Assembly: GCA_026982585.1 (NCBI GenBank)
Contig: JALSGW010000068.1
Span: forward strand, 1-5,328
DNA: 5,328 nucleotides
Direction: 5' to 3'
Source of the DNA: Alphaproteobacteria bacterium
GTDB taxonomy: Bacteria; Pseudomonadota; Alphaproteobacteria; Geminicoccales; Geminicoccaceae
This document shows positions 1 to 4,968 of this stretch, in pieces (positions within the stretch are counted from its first letter, which is position 1; every line of letters starts with the position of its first letter). The position numbers were made by a program, and so were the translations under genes. Under the pieces are notes generated by a model that saw only the letters and a list, made by a program, of their open reading frames with translations, did no database searches and was not told the DNA's origin.

Positions 1-412
1 CGTAGTGGGCCTTGATCATGATGGGAGCGGCCATGATGCCGAGCACCGTCACCGCCGCGCCGACGATGCCGGTGGCCATGGCGAAGACGGTGGCGGTGGC
101 CAGCACCACCAGATACAAAGCCCCTCGCACCGGCGCCAAAAGCAGACGGAAGGCTTGGAATAATCGTTCCATGAGCCCCGCCTGCTCGACGATGAATCCC
201 ATCAGCACGAACAGCGGTACGGCGGCCAGCTCCTCCACCTTCATAAGCCCGATGATCTGGAAATAGGCGAGGGAGAATACCCGCTCGCCGAGCCCGACAT
301 AGCCGAAGGCGAAGGCGAGACAGAGAAGTGTGAAGGCGATGGGGAAACCCACGAAGATGACGCCGATGAGCAGCACCAGCATCACCAGGCCGAGGATTTC
401 ATTGGGAGTCAT
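1..412 (-). CDS. dctM: TRAP transporter large permease subunit (DctM family), N-terminal part only
   Basis: This is the first 137 codons of the large membrane subunit of a TRAP transporter, the part that carries the solute across the inner membrane using an ion gradient. The family is usually about 430 residues with around 12 membrane helices, so roughly a third is present; the gene runs off the left edge. Reading the minus strand, the protein opens with MTPNEILGLV and a hydrophobic helix (about residues 5-40, broken by the family-typical GFPIAF). The segment VPLFVLMGFIVEQAGL (65-80) and the Gly/Ala-rich TGIVGAAVTVLG stretch (114-125) are typical of DctM. The start is ATG at 412-410. It overlaps the stop of the small permease gene as ATGA and has a GGAGG ribosome site at 424-420, seven bases upstream, so the two permeases are probably translationally coupled. 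Family assignment is firm; the substrate cannot be read from this fragment. The symbol is used at family level only. Confidence 0.93.
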   Translation of the reverse strand, partial: MTPNEILGLVMLVLLIGVIFVGFPIAFTLLCLAFAFGYVGLGERVFSLAYFQIIGLMKVEELAAVPLFVLMGFIVEQAGLMERLFQAFRLLLAPVRGALYLVVLATATVFAMATGIVGAAVTVLGIMAAPIMIKAHY

Positions 413-960
413 ACCTGGACCTCCCCGGCCTCGGCCAACAGCTCACCGGTCCGGATCGCATACCAGGCCTTGAGCACCTCGGAGACCCCCTGGATCAACA
501 GCAAGGTCGCCGAGATCGGCACCGCCGCCTTGAATGGCCACAGGATTGGACGCCAGGCGGTCTGTTCGGACCGCTCGGTGATCTGATAGGAGTAGACTGC
601 CTCCTCGAATCCCACCCAAAGCACCATGATGACGCCCGGAAACAGGAACACCACATAGGCGATGAGATCGATCCAACCCTTGGTCCGGTTCGAGAAATTG
701 TGCCAGAAGAGATCGGTGCGGATGTGGGCGCCCTTTCGCAGGGCGAAGGCGGTGCCGAGCATGAACAGGGCACCATAGAACATGTAACTGATCTCATAGG
801 CCCAGATGGTGGGCGCGTCGAAGGCGTAGCGGGCTACCACCTCGTAGACCATGGCGAAGAGAATCGGCGCCACCAACCAGGCGAGCAAAAAGCCCGTCCA
901 TTCGGTGAAGCGATCGATCGCGCGGACGATCCTGAGGAGAATCGGGGACGCAGAGGTCAC
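409..960 (-). CDS. dctQ: TRAP transporter small permease subunit (DctQ family)
   Basis: A 183-residue integral membrane protein with four hydrophobic segments at about residues 22-43, 56-74, 97-116 and 141-163, the expected size and topology for the small TRAP subunit that pairs with DctM in the inner membrane. The stretch YEVVARYAFDAPTIWAYEIS (39-58) followed by LRKGAHIRTDLFW (74-86) is the characteristic DctQ signature: an Arg-containing loop after helix 1 and a G-H-I-R-T-D motif after helix 2. The general look resembles the subfamily often labelled mannitol/chloroaromatic (FcbT2-like), but that label is a poor substrate predictor. The start is GTG at 960-958, preceded by GGGGAGG at 972-966 with a five-base spacer; no ATG is better placed. 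It lies 78 bases downstream of the binding-protein gene and overlaps the large permease by four bases. The symbol is used at family level. Confidence 0.93.
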   Translation of the reverse strand: MTSASPILLRIVRAIDRFTEWTGFLLAWLVAPILFAMVYEVVARYAFDAPTIWAYEISYMFYGALFMLGTAFALRKGAHIRTDLFWHNFSNRTKGWIDLIAYVVFLFPGVIMVLWVGFEEAVYSYQITERSEQTAWRPILWPFKAAVPISATLLLIQGVSEVLKAWYAIRTGELLAEAGEVQV

Positions 961-1003
961 GGCGGCCTCCCCGTTGCGCTGGGCAGGTGAGGGACGAAGA
1001 GGC

Positions 1004-1028
1004 GGCGGGACCGCGCCGCGGTCCCGCC
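1004..1028 (-). promoter_or_regulatory. Perfect 11-bp stem-loop between binding-protein and permease genes
   Basis: The arms at 1004-1014 and 1018-1028 (GGCGGGACCGC and GCGGTCCCGCC) are exact inverted complements around a three-base loop. In minus-strand RNA the hairpin starts ten bases after the tandem TAA TAA stop (1041-1036) of the binding-protein gene. No run of U follows it, so it is not a typical intrinsic terminator. Hairpins in this position in transporter operons are known to protect the upstream message from 3' exonucleases or to cause partial termination, giving more binding protein than permease. That role is inferred here; the inverted repeat itself is directly visible. Confidence 0.75.
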
Positions 1029-1038
1029 CGATACCTTA

Positions 1039-2139
1039 TTACTCTTCCGCTTCCGGCCAATAGTAGTCGGCCGCGAAACTGTACTCCGGGAAGTAGAACC
1101 GGCGCGCCGGGACCACGACGCTCGCGTACTCCCGCTTGCTCTCGAGCACCCTGCGGAAGAACTCGTTATTCTCGGCATACTCCTTCGCGAGATCGTCCCA
1201 GCCCTCCAAGAACGCCCGGAGGATGTCGTCCGGCGTCTTCTTGATGATGACGCCGTACTTCTCACGCAGCTCCTTGAGAGCCTCGGCGTTCTGCTTCATC
1301 CAGCGCACCCACCAGCGGAGCCACACCTCGGTGGCCGCGCTCTTGATGATCTCCTGCTCCTGCTCGCTGAGGCTCCGCCACACGTCACCGTTAATCAGCA
1401 GCTCCGCCACGGTCACGGTCTCGTGCATGCCGGGGGAGTAATGGTACTTCCAGACGTTCTGGAAGCCCAGGCGCAGGTCCTCGACCCCGCCCACCCACTC
1501 GGCGCAGTCGATCACCCCGCGCTCGGCGGCGGGCAGGATTTCACCGCCCGGCATGTTGACCACGGCGAAGCCCATGCGCGCCCAGATCTCGTTGGCGATA
1601 CCGGTCTGGCGGCACTTCATGCCCTTCATGTCCTCGACGCTCTCGATCGGCCGCTTGAACCAGCCGAACGCCTGAGGACCGGCGGGCAGGATGGGGATCG
1701 CCACCACGTCCAGCTTGAGCTCCTTCTGATAGAACTCCTGATAGAGCTCGAAGCCGCCCCCTTCGTACATCCAGCCCATGTGATCCAGCATGTCCATGCC
1801 GAAGGGACCGCCCGGCCCGCCGGTGAAGAGGATGGCGGCGGGATGCTTGCCCTGCCAGTAGCCCGCCCAGGTGTGGGCGCCGTCGATCACCCCGCGCGCG
1901 GTGGCGTCCAGCACCTCGAAGGCGGGCACCACCTGGCCCGCCGGCATGGTCTTGATCCGGAGCTCGCCGGCGGTGAGCTTTTCCACCCGTTCGGCGAACA
2001 TGGTGAAGTTCTCATAAAGCGTCAGCGCCGCAGGCCAGCTCGCCTGCATCTGCAGCTCGCGCACGCGCTCCGCCTGGGCGGTGGCGCCGAATGCCATCAG
2101 CGCCGTCGCCGCAGCGACGGTGAGCAGCCGTAGGTGCAT
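1039..2139 (-). CDS. dctP: TRAP transporter periplasmic solute-binding protein (DctP family)
   Basis: A 366-residue secreted protein that captures the substrate in the periplasm and delivers it to the DctQM membrane pair. The N-terminus is a clear Sec signal peptide: a basic start (MHLRLL), a hydrophobic core, and an AQA-ER cleavage site after about residue 23. Family features follow: EVLDATARGVIDGAHTWAGYW (residues 75-95), GGPGGPFGMD (107-116), and MKGMKCRQTG (171-180), whose Arg177 aligns with the arginine that grips the substrate carboxylate in TRAP binding proteins. Next comes GGEILPAAERGVIDCAEWVGG (198-218), very like the 2-oxo-acid/lactate-binding (TakP-type) group. The C-terminus is rich in aromatic and acidic residues. 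An upstream in-frame GTG at 2172 would put 11 residues before the signal peptide, so I chose the ATG at 2139, which has a strong GGGAGGGAG site. It is the first gene of the operon. A carboxylic or aromatic acid substrate is inferred; the exact one is unknown. Confidence 0.95.
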   Translation of the reverse strand: MHLRLLTVAAATALMAFGATAQAERVRELQMQASWPAALTLYENFTMFAERVEKLTAGELRIKTMPAGQVVPAFEVLDATARGVIDGAHTWAGYWQGKHPAAILFTGGPGGPFGMDMLDHMGWMYEGGGFELYQEFYQKELKLDVVAIPILPAGPQAFGWFKRPIESVEDMKGMKCRQTGIANEIWARMGFAVVNMPGGEILPAAERGVIDCAEWVGGVEDLRLGFQNVWKYHYSPGMHETVTVAELLINGDVWRSLSEQEQEIIKSAATEVWLRWWVRWMKQNAEALKELREKYGVIIKKTPDDILRAFLEGWDDLAKEYAENNEFFRRVLESKREYASVVVPARRFYFPEYSFAADYYWPEAEE

Positions 2140-2143
2140 CGTT

Positions 2144-2152
2144 CTCCCTCCC
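2144..2152 (-). promoter_or_regulatory. Ribosome binding site of the TRAP binding-protein gene
   Basis: On the minus strand, GGGAGGGAG lies four bases before the ATG at 2139-2137. It decides the start in favour of this ATG over the in-frame GTG at 2172, and it agrees with the signal peptide beginning immediately after the ATG. Confidence 0.75.
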
Positions 2153-2192
2153 GTGGCCGATGGACCGAACACGATCGCGATCCGGCCTCCCC

Positions 2193-2218
2193 CGGGCCCG
2201 GCGGCGGCGCCGCGCCCG
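2193..2218 (-). promoter_or_regulatory. GC-only hairpin in the predicted TRAP operon leader
   Basis: In minus-strand RNA, CGGGC-GCGGC (2218-2209) can pair with GCCGC (2205-2201) and GCCCG (2197-2193). This gives ten G-C pairs around a GCC loop, with a three-base bulge (2200-2198) on one side. If the promoter proposed at 2236-2264 is used, the hairpin begins about ten bases into a leader of roughly 90 bases. Possible roles are message stability or translational control. It could also be chance in very GC-rich DNA, and I recognise no known leader family or riboswitch. Confidence 0.4.
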
Positions 2219-2235
2219 ATGGCGACCGCGCCGGA

Positions 2236-2264
2236 ACCTTAGCAGAGCCCCGGCCGCATGTGAA
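2236..2264 (-). promoter_or_regulatory. Candidate sigma70-type promoter for the TRAP operon
   Basis: On the minus strand, TTCACA (2264-2259) is followed by exactly 17 bases and then TAAGGT (2241-2236), with an extended -10 TGC just before it. The -35 box matches five of six consensus bases. The -10 box matches only three of six, but the TG extension compensates. Transcription would start near 2229, leaving a leader of about 90 bases before the binding-protein ATG. No operator for a specific regulator was recognised. Confidence 0.5.
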
Positions 2265-2356
2265 CGCGGAGCACCCGCCGGCCATCATTCCGACCGATCC
2301 CCGATCAACACTTTTTTTGCAACCGCCGCTGACAATGCGCGAGCGATGCGTTACAT
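2265..2356. other. Remainder of the divergent intergenic region
   Basis: Together with the minus-strand leader and promoter, this completes the gap of about 226 bases between the divergent TRAP and NYN genes. It contains a run of seven T (2312-2318) in an AT-richer island and a short direct repeat CCGATC (2294-2299 and 2301-2306). No convincing plus-strand promoter is visible. CTGACA (2329-2334) could be a -35 box, but the hexamer 17 bases on (TACATG) is poor and would start transcription inside the ribosome site. No small gene is supported here. Confidence 0.4.
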
Positions 2357-2362
2357 GGAGGA
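2357..2362 (+). promoter_or_regulatory. Ribosome binding site of the NYN-domain gene
   Basis: GGAGGA ends three bases before the ATG at 2366 (GGAGG alone leaves four). This is a little tight but much better than anything before the alternative in-frame ATG at 2402, so it favours the longer start. Confidence 0.6.
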
Positions 2363-2365
2363 AAG

Positions 2366-3028
2366 ATGCCGACGCTCCGTTCGCGCAAGGATCCGAATCG
2401 CATGACGGTACGACCGATTCACTTCTGCGAACCGTACGAACGGGTCGCCCTGTTCATCGACGGCGCCAATCTCTACCAGGCGGCTCGGGCGCTCGGTTTC
2501 GATATCGACTACAGAAGACTGTTGTCCAACTTCTCAAGCGGATGCCGCCTGCTGCGCGCATACTACTATACCGCGCTTTTGGATGAACAGGAATATTCGC
2601 CGATCCGCCCCCTGGTCGACTGGCTCGAATACAACGGCTACACCATGGTGACCAAGCCGCTCAAGGAGTACAGTCAAAGCCTGGGGCGGCGCAAGTACAA
2701 GGGCAACATGGACGTAGACATCGCCGTGGACGCCATGGAGATCAGCCCCTATGTCCAGCACGTGGTGCTGTTCTCCGGCGACGGCGATTTCCGGCGTCTG
2801 GTCGAGGCGCTGCAGCGGCGCGGCGTGCGCGTGACCGTGGTGAGCACCATTCGCACCCAGCCGCCGATGATCGCCGACGAGCTGCGCCGTCAGGCGGACT
2901 TCTTCCTCGACCTGGCGGAGCTGCAGGCGGCGATCGAACGGCGTCCGAGCGGTGAGCGGGGTTCCCCGGAGGAGCGCATCCCGGAGGGCGAGGCGGAGGG
3001 CGAGGGCGAACAGCTCGATGCTGAGTGA
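2366..3028 (+). CDS. NYN/LabA-like PIN-fold putative ribonuclease
   Basis: A 220-residue protein of the NYN (LabA-like, PIN-fold) family, whose members are proven or predicted metal-dependent ribonucleases. The domain spans about residues 26-185. The acidic residues expected in the active site are visible: Asp32 in ALFIDGANLY (28-37), Asp116 and Asp118 in KGNMDVDIAVD (112-122), and Asp139 and Asp141 in LFSGDGDFRRL (135-145). The motif TIRTQPPMIADELRRQADFF (161-180) is typical of the proteobacterial branch. The tail from about residue 194 is low-complexity, Glu/Gly-rich and acidic, and contains a short tandem repeat. ATG 2366 is chosen for its GGAGGA site; ATG 2402 (residue 13) would also keep the whole domain. 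The last 11 bases overlap the next gene, an uracil-DNA glycosylase, suggesting coupled translation. The cellular RNA target is unknown, and no transmembrane or signal segment is seen. Confidence 0.9.
   Translation: MPTLRSRKDPNRMTVRPIHFCEPYERVALFIDGANLYQAARALGFDIDYRRLLSNFSSGCRLLRAYYYTALLDEQEYSPIRPLVDWLEYNGYTMVTKPLKEYSQSLGRRKYKGNMDVDIAVDAMEISPYVQHVVLFSGDGDFRRLVEALQRRGVRVTVVSTIRTQPPMIADELRRQADFFLDLAELQAAIERRPSGERGSPEERIPEGEAEGEGEQLDAE
2982..3005 (+). repeat. Two perfect copies of a 12-base tandem repeat in the NYN gene tail
   Basis: CGGAGGGCGAGG occurs twice, at 2982-2993 and 2994-3005, with no mismatch. The unit is four codons long, so gain or loss of a copy would change the acidic Glu-Gly tail by four residues without shifting the frame. 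The same purine-rich stretch runs into the weak ribosome site of the next gene. Confidence 0.8.
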
Positions 3029-3713
3029 GCCCGGTGCACGTCCCGAGCCGCCCAGGGACTGCCCGCTCTGTCCGCGGCTCGCCCTTTTTCGCGAACAGGC
3101 GCGGATGCGCCATCCCGACTGGCACAACGCGCCGGTGGCCTCCTTCGGGGACCCGGCCGCCCGGCTTTTGGTGGTGGGTCTCGCTCCGGGCTTTGCCGGC
3201 GCCAACCGGACCGGGCGGCCCTTCACCGGGGACTATGCGGGCGAGGTGCTCTATCCGGCGCTGATCCGCCACGGATTCGCCCGCGGCAGCTACAGGGCAG
3301 AACCCGACGACGGGCTCGAGCTGGTCGACTGCCGCATCACCAACGCGGTGCGCTGCGTGCCGCCCCAGAACAAGCCCACGGCGGCGGAGATCGCCGCCTG
3401 CCGCCGGTTTCTCGCCCCCGAGGTGATGCGCGAGCCGAAACCCCGGGTGCTTCTGGCATTGGGTCGCGTCGCCTTTTCGAGCCTCTTGCGCATTCTGGAG
3501 CTGGCGCCCAGCCGATGGCCCTTTCGCCATGGCGGGCGCTATCCCCTGCCGGAGGGACGCGTCCTTTACGCCAGCTACCACTGTTCCCGCTACAACGTCA
3601 GCACCGGCCGCCTGAACGCGGCCATGTTCGATGCGGTGATCGCCCAGATCCGCCGCGAACTCCCCCCTCTCGAGGCGGAGCTTGCGGCCGCGGCGGGCCG
3701 AAAGGGGTGTTGA
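3018..3713 (+). CDS. Uracil-DNA glycosylase, iron-sulfur type, family 5 (UDGb)-like
   Basis: A 231-residue DNA repair enzyme that would remove uracil, and possibly other deaminated bases, by cutting the base-sugar bond. Motif 1 is GLAPGFAGANRTGRPFTGD (residues 54-72), with the GLAPG form and FTGD aspartate (Asp72) of family 5 rather than the GEGPG of family 4. The ITNAVRC segment (107-113) supplies a conserved Asn109. The final motif SYHCSRYNVSTGRL (186-199) has His188 but Cys where many relatives have Pro. Likely [4Fe-4S] ligands are Cys15, Cys18, Cys113 and Cys128. The frame is open back to 2952, but conserved sequence begins only after ATG 3018, and an earlier start would overlap the NYN tail with Arg-rich sequence. 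The ribosome site is weak (GAGGG at 3002-3006, 11 bases away), consistent with coupling to the overlapping NYN gene. It ends 19 bases before the dehydrogenase gene. Confidence 0.93.
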   Translation: MLSEPGARPEPPRDCPLCPRLALFREQARMRHPDWHNAPVASFGDPAARLLVVGLAPGFAGANRTGRPFTGDYAGEVLYPALIRHGFARGSYRAEPDDGLELVDCRITNAVRCVPPQNKPTAAEIAACRRFLAPEVMREPKPRVLLALGRVAFSSLLRILELAPSRWPFRHGGRYPLPEGRVLYASYHCSRYNVSTGRLNAAMFDAVIAQIRRELPPLEAELAAAAGRKGC

Positions 3714-3732
3714 GTTCAGAAGAGGCAAAGGC

Positions 3733-4851
3733 ATGAAGGAGGTCCAACGGGTCGGCATCGTCGGCTGCGGTCTCATGGGCAGTGGGATTGCGGCGAACGT
3801 CGTGCAGCACGGGCTCGAGGTGGTGCTGTTCGACGCCGCGTCGGCGGCGGTGGAGCGGGCGCAGGCGGTGATCGCCCGGCATCTGCGCCGGCGGCAGGAG
3901 AAGGGAGAGATGAGCGCGGCCGAGGCGGCCGAGGCGGAAGAGCGGGTGCGCACCGCCCGGGGGCTCGCCGAGATGGCCGCGGCCGATCTCGTCATCGAAG
4001 CGGTGTTCGAGGAGTTCTCCCTCAAGGCGTCGCTCTTCGCGGAGCTCTCCTCGGGCTTGCCGGAGGACCGGCTGATCGCCACCAACACGAGCTGTCTCAG
4101 GGTGAGCGATCTCCAGCGCCACCTGCGGGGTCCCGAGCGGTTCCTCGGCCTCCACTACTTCAGCCCCGCCCAGGTCAATCCGGTGGTGGAGCTGGTGCGG
4201 GGCGAGCGCACCGCGGCATGGGCGCTCGAGCTCGCCGAACGCTTTCTCGTCCGCACCGGCAAGACGGTGATCCGGTGCCGCGATTCCCACGGCTTCGCCA
4301 TCAACCGCTTCTTCTGCCCCTACACCAACCAGGCGGCGCGGGCGCTGGACGCGGGGCTCGGCGCGGCCGGCGACATCGACGCGGTGGCCTCTGCGACCCT
4401 GGATGCGCCCGCCGGGCCGTTTGCGGTGATGAATCTGATCAAACCGCGCATCAACCTGCAGGCGGTGCGCAATCTGGCACCCTTAGGCGCCTTCTACGCC
4501 CCGGCTTCCGCGCTCGTGGCCCACGGCGAGGCGGACCGGCCGTTCGCGCTCGAGACCTCAGGCTCCCTTGCCCCGGAACGGCGGCGGCAGATCGCCGATC
4601 ATCTCCTCGCCGGCTGCTTCCTGCCGGTGCTCCAGGCCCTCGACGAAGAGGTGGCGGAACCGGCCGCCATCGATCTCGGCGCCCGCCTGGCGCTGCGCTT
4701 CGGCCGGCCGCCCTGCGCGCTCATGGACGAGCTCGGAAAGGCAGAGGTGGAACGCATCCTCCGCCCATGGCTGGAGCGGTTCGACCTCCCCATGCCCGCC
4801 TCCTTCCACCGCATCGGAAGTCTCGCCAGCTCCGGCCCAGAGCAGCCTTGA
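3733..4851 (+). CDS. 3-hydroxyacyl-CoA dehydrogenase with duplicated C-terminal domain
   Basis: A 372-residue cytoplasmic enzyme that interconverts 3-hydroxyacyl-CoA and 3-oxoacyl-CoA with NAD. The N-terminal Rossmann domain (about 5-185) has GCGLMG (11-16) and Asp34 at the end of the second strand, which favours NAD over NADP. The catalytic set is Ser120 (NTSC), His141 (GLHYFSP), Glu153 (VVELV) and Asn191 (FAINR), spaced 21, 12 and 38 residues apart, the same spacing as in the well-studied human enzyme. The first C-terminal domain covers about 187-275. Single-function enzymes often end near 280-290; this one continues with a second 3HCDH-like domain (about 290-362, with FGRPPCALMDELG), as in the C-terminal half of FadB but without the hydratase half. 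ATG 3733 is chosen because GAGG (3722-3725) precedes it and the Rossmann fold follows at once; the frame is open back to 3682. Chain-length preference is unknown. The phasin neighbour suggests acyl-CoA or storage-polyester metabolism. Confidence 0.93.
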   Translation: MKEVQRVGIVGCGLMGSGIAANVVQHGLEVVLFDAASAAVERAQAVIARHLRRRQEKGEMSAAEAAEAEERVRTARGLAEMAAADLVIEAVFEEFSLKASLFAELSSGLPEDRLIATNTSCLRVSDLQRHLRGPERFLGLHYFSPAQVNPVVELVRGERTAAWALELAERFLVRTGKTVIRCRDSHGFAINRFFCPYTNQAARALDAGLGAAGDIDAVASATLDAPAGPFAVMNLIKPRINLQAVRNLAPLGAFYAPASALVAHGEADRPFALETSGSLAPERRRQIADHLLAGCFLPVLQALDEEVAEPAAIDLGARLALRFGRPPCALMDELGKAEVERILRPWLERFDLPMPASFHRIGSLASSGPEQP

Positions 4852-4852
4852 T

Positions 4853-4872
4853 GCCCGTCGCCACAGGCGGGC
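4853..4872 (+). terminator. Weak hairpin just after the dehydrogenase stop codon
   Basis: GCCCG (4853-4857) can pair with CGGGC (4868-4872), with two more inner C-G pairs around an ACA loop. It starts one base after the TGA. No T run follows directly, so it is at best a poor intrinsic terminator or a 3' end protector. Confidence 0.25.
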
Positions 4873-4882
4873 GGCGGTGCTG

Positions 4883-4899
4883 ATTGTGCGCCGCACAAT
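4883..4899. promoter_or_regulatory. Perfect 17-base palindrome upstream of the phasin promoter (candidate operator)
   Basis: ATTGTGCG (4883-4890) and CGCACAAT (4892-4899) are exact inverted complements around one central C. The site ends six bases before the proposed -35 box of the phasin gene. A degenerate second copy lies about 50 bases downstream over the predicted start of transcription. Phasin genes are commonly repressed by PhaR-type proteins that bind short GC-containing palindromes, so an operator is the favoured reading. Alternatively, folded with a GCC loop and followed by TTTT (with one T inside the stem), it could act as a terminator for the dehydrogenase operon; the stem has only seven pairs and is modest in GC. 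Confidence 0.6.
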
Positions 4900-4905
4900 T
4901 TTCCC

Positions 4906-4934
4906 TTGCGTCCGCGCCTCGCCTACCCTATCTT
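4906..4934 (+). promoter_or_regulatory. Candidate sigma70-type promoter of the phasin gene
   Basis: TTGCGT (4906-4911) and TATCTT (4929-4934) are separated by exactly 17 bases. The -35 box keeps the important TTG, and the -10 box matches four of six consensus bases. Transcription would begin around 4941, giving a short leader of about 28 bases that contains the ribosome binding site. The flanking palindromes support this stretch as the control region. Confidence 0.5.
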
Positions 4935-4947
4935 TTGTGCAGCGCAA
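4935..4947. promoter_or_regulatory. Degenerate palindrome over the predicted phasin transcription start
   Basis: TTGTGCAGCGCAA is a 13-base inverted repeat around a central A with one mismatched pair. It shares the half-site TTGTGC with the perfect palindrome at 4883-4899. It directly follows the -10 box, so a protein bound here would block RNA polymerase. The two centres are 50 bases apart, close to five helical turns. Confidence 0.45.
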
Positions 4948-4956
4948 CATGACCGT

Positions 4957-4962
4957 GGAGGA
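4957..4962 (+). promoter_or_regulatory. Ribosome binding site of the phasin gene
   Basis: GGAGGA is six bases before the ATG at 4969. This near-ideal site fits a protein that is usually made in large amounts, and it fixes the start. The ATG at 4949, further upstream, has no such site and is out of frame with the phasin. Confidence 0.8.
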
Positions 4963-4968
4963 CGACGG

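Noticed and set aside
1423..2133. A 236-codon plus-strand open frame opposite the TRAP binding-protein gene
   Set aside because: The His/Ala/Gly/Leu-rich product has no domain, and the minus strand encodes a complete binding protein with a signal peptide.
2140..2172. Extended GTG start for the TRAP binding protein at 2172
   Set aside because: It would place 11 residues before a well-formed signal peptide and ignores the strong ribosome site directly upstream of the ATG at 2139.
2134..2586. A 150-codon plus-strand frame spanning the divergent intergenic region into the NYN gene
   Set aside because: It has no convincing ribosome site or domain and is out of frame with the NYN domain. Part of it is GC-rich leader sequence.
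2952..3017. Earlier start for the glycosylase at 2952
   Set aside because: The extra residues are Arg/Ala-rich sequence that overlaps the NYN coding region out of frame. Conserved family sequence begins only after the ATG at 3018.
3682..3732. Earlier start for the dehydrogenase at 3682
   Set aside because: It would overlap the glycosylase end and add an Arg-rich tail before the Rossmann fold. The ATG at 3733 has a ribosome site and begins one strand before the GxGxxG motif.
2742..4088. A 448-codon open frame on the minus strand opposite the NYN, glycosylase and dehydrogenase genes
   Set aside because: Its product is Ser/Ala/Arg/Pro-rich low-complexity sequence with no recognisable domain, and it lies antisense to three genes with clear catalytic motifs. 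Long antisense frames are expected in GC-rich DNA.
4218..4883. A 221-codon plus-strand frame within the dehydrogenase gene
   Set aside because: It is an Arg/Gly/Pro-rich product from another frame of a well-supported gene, typical of GC-rich shadows.
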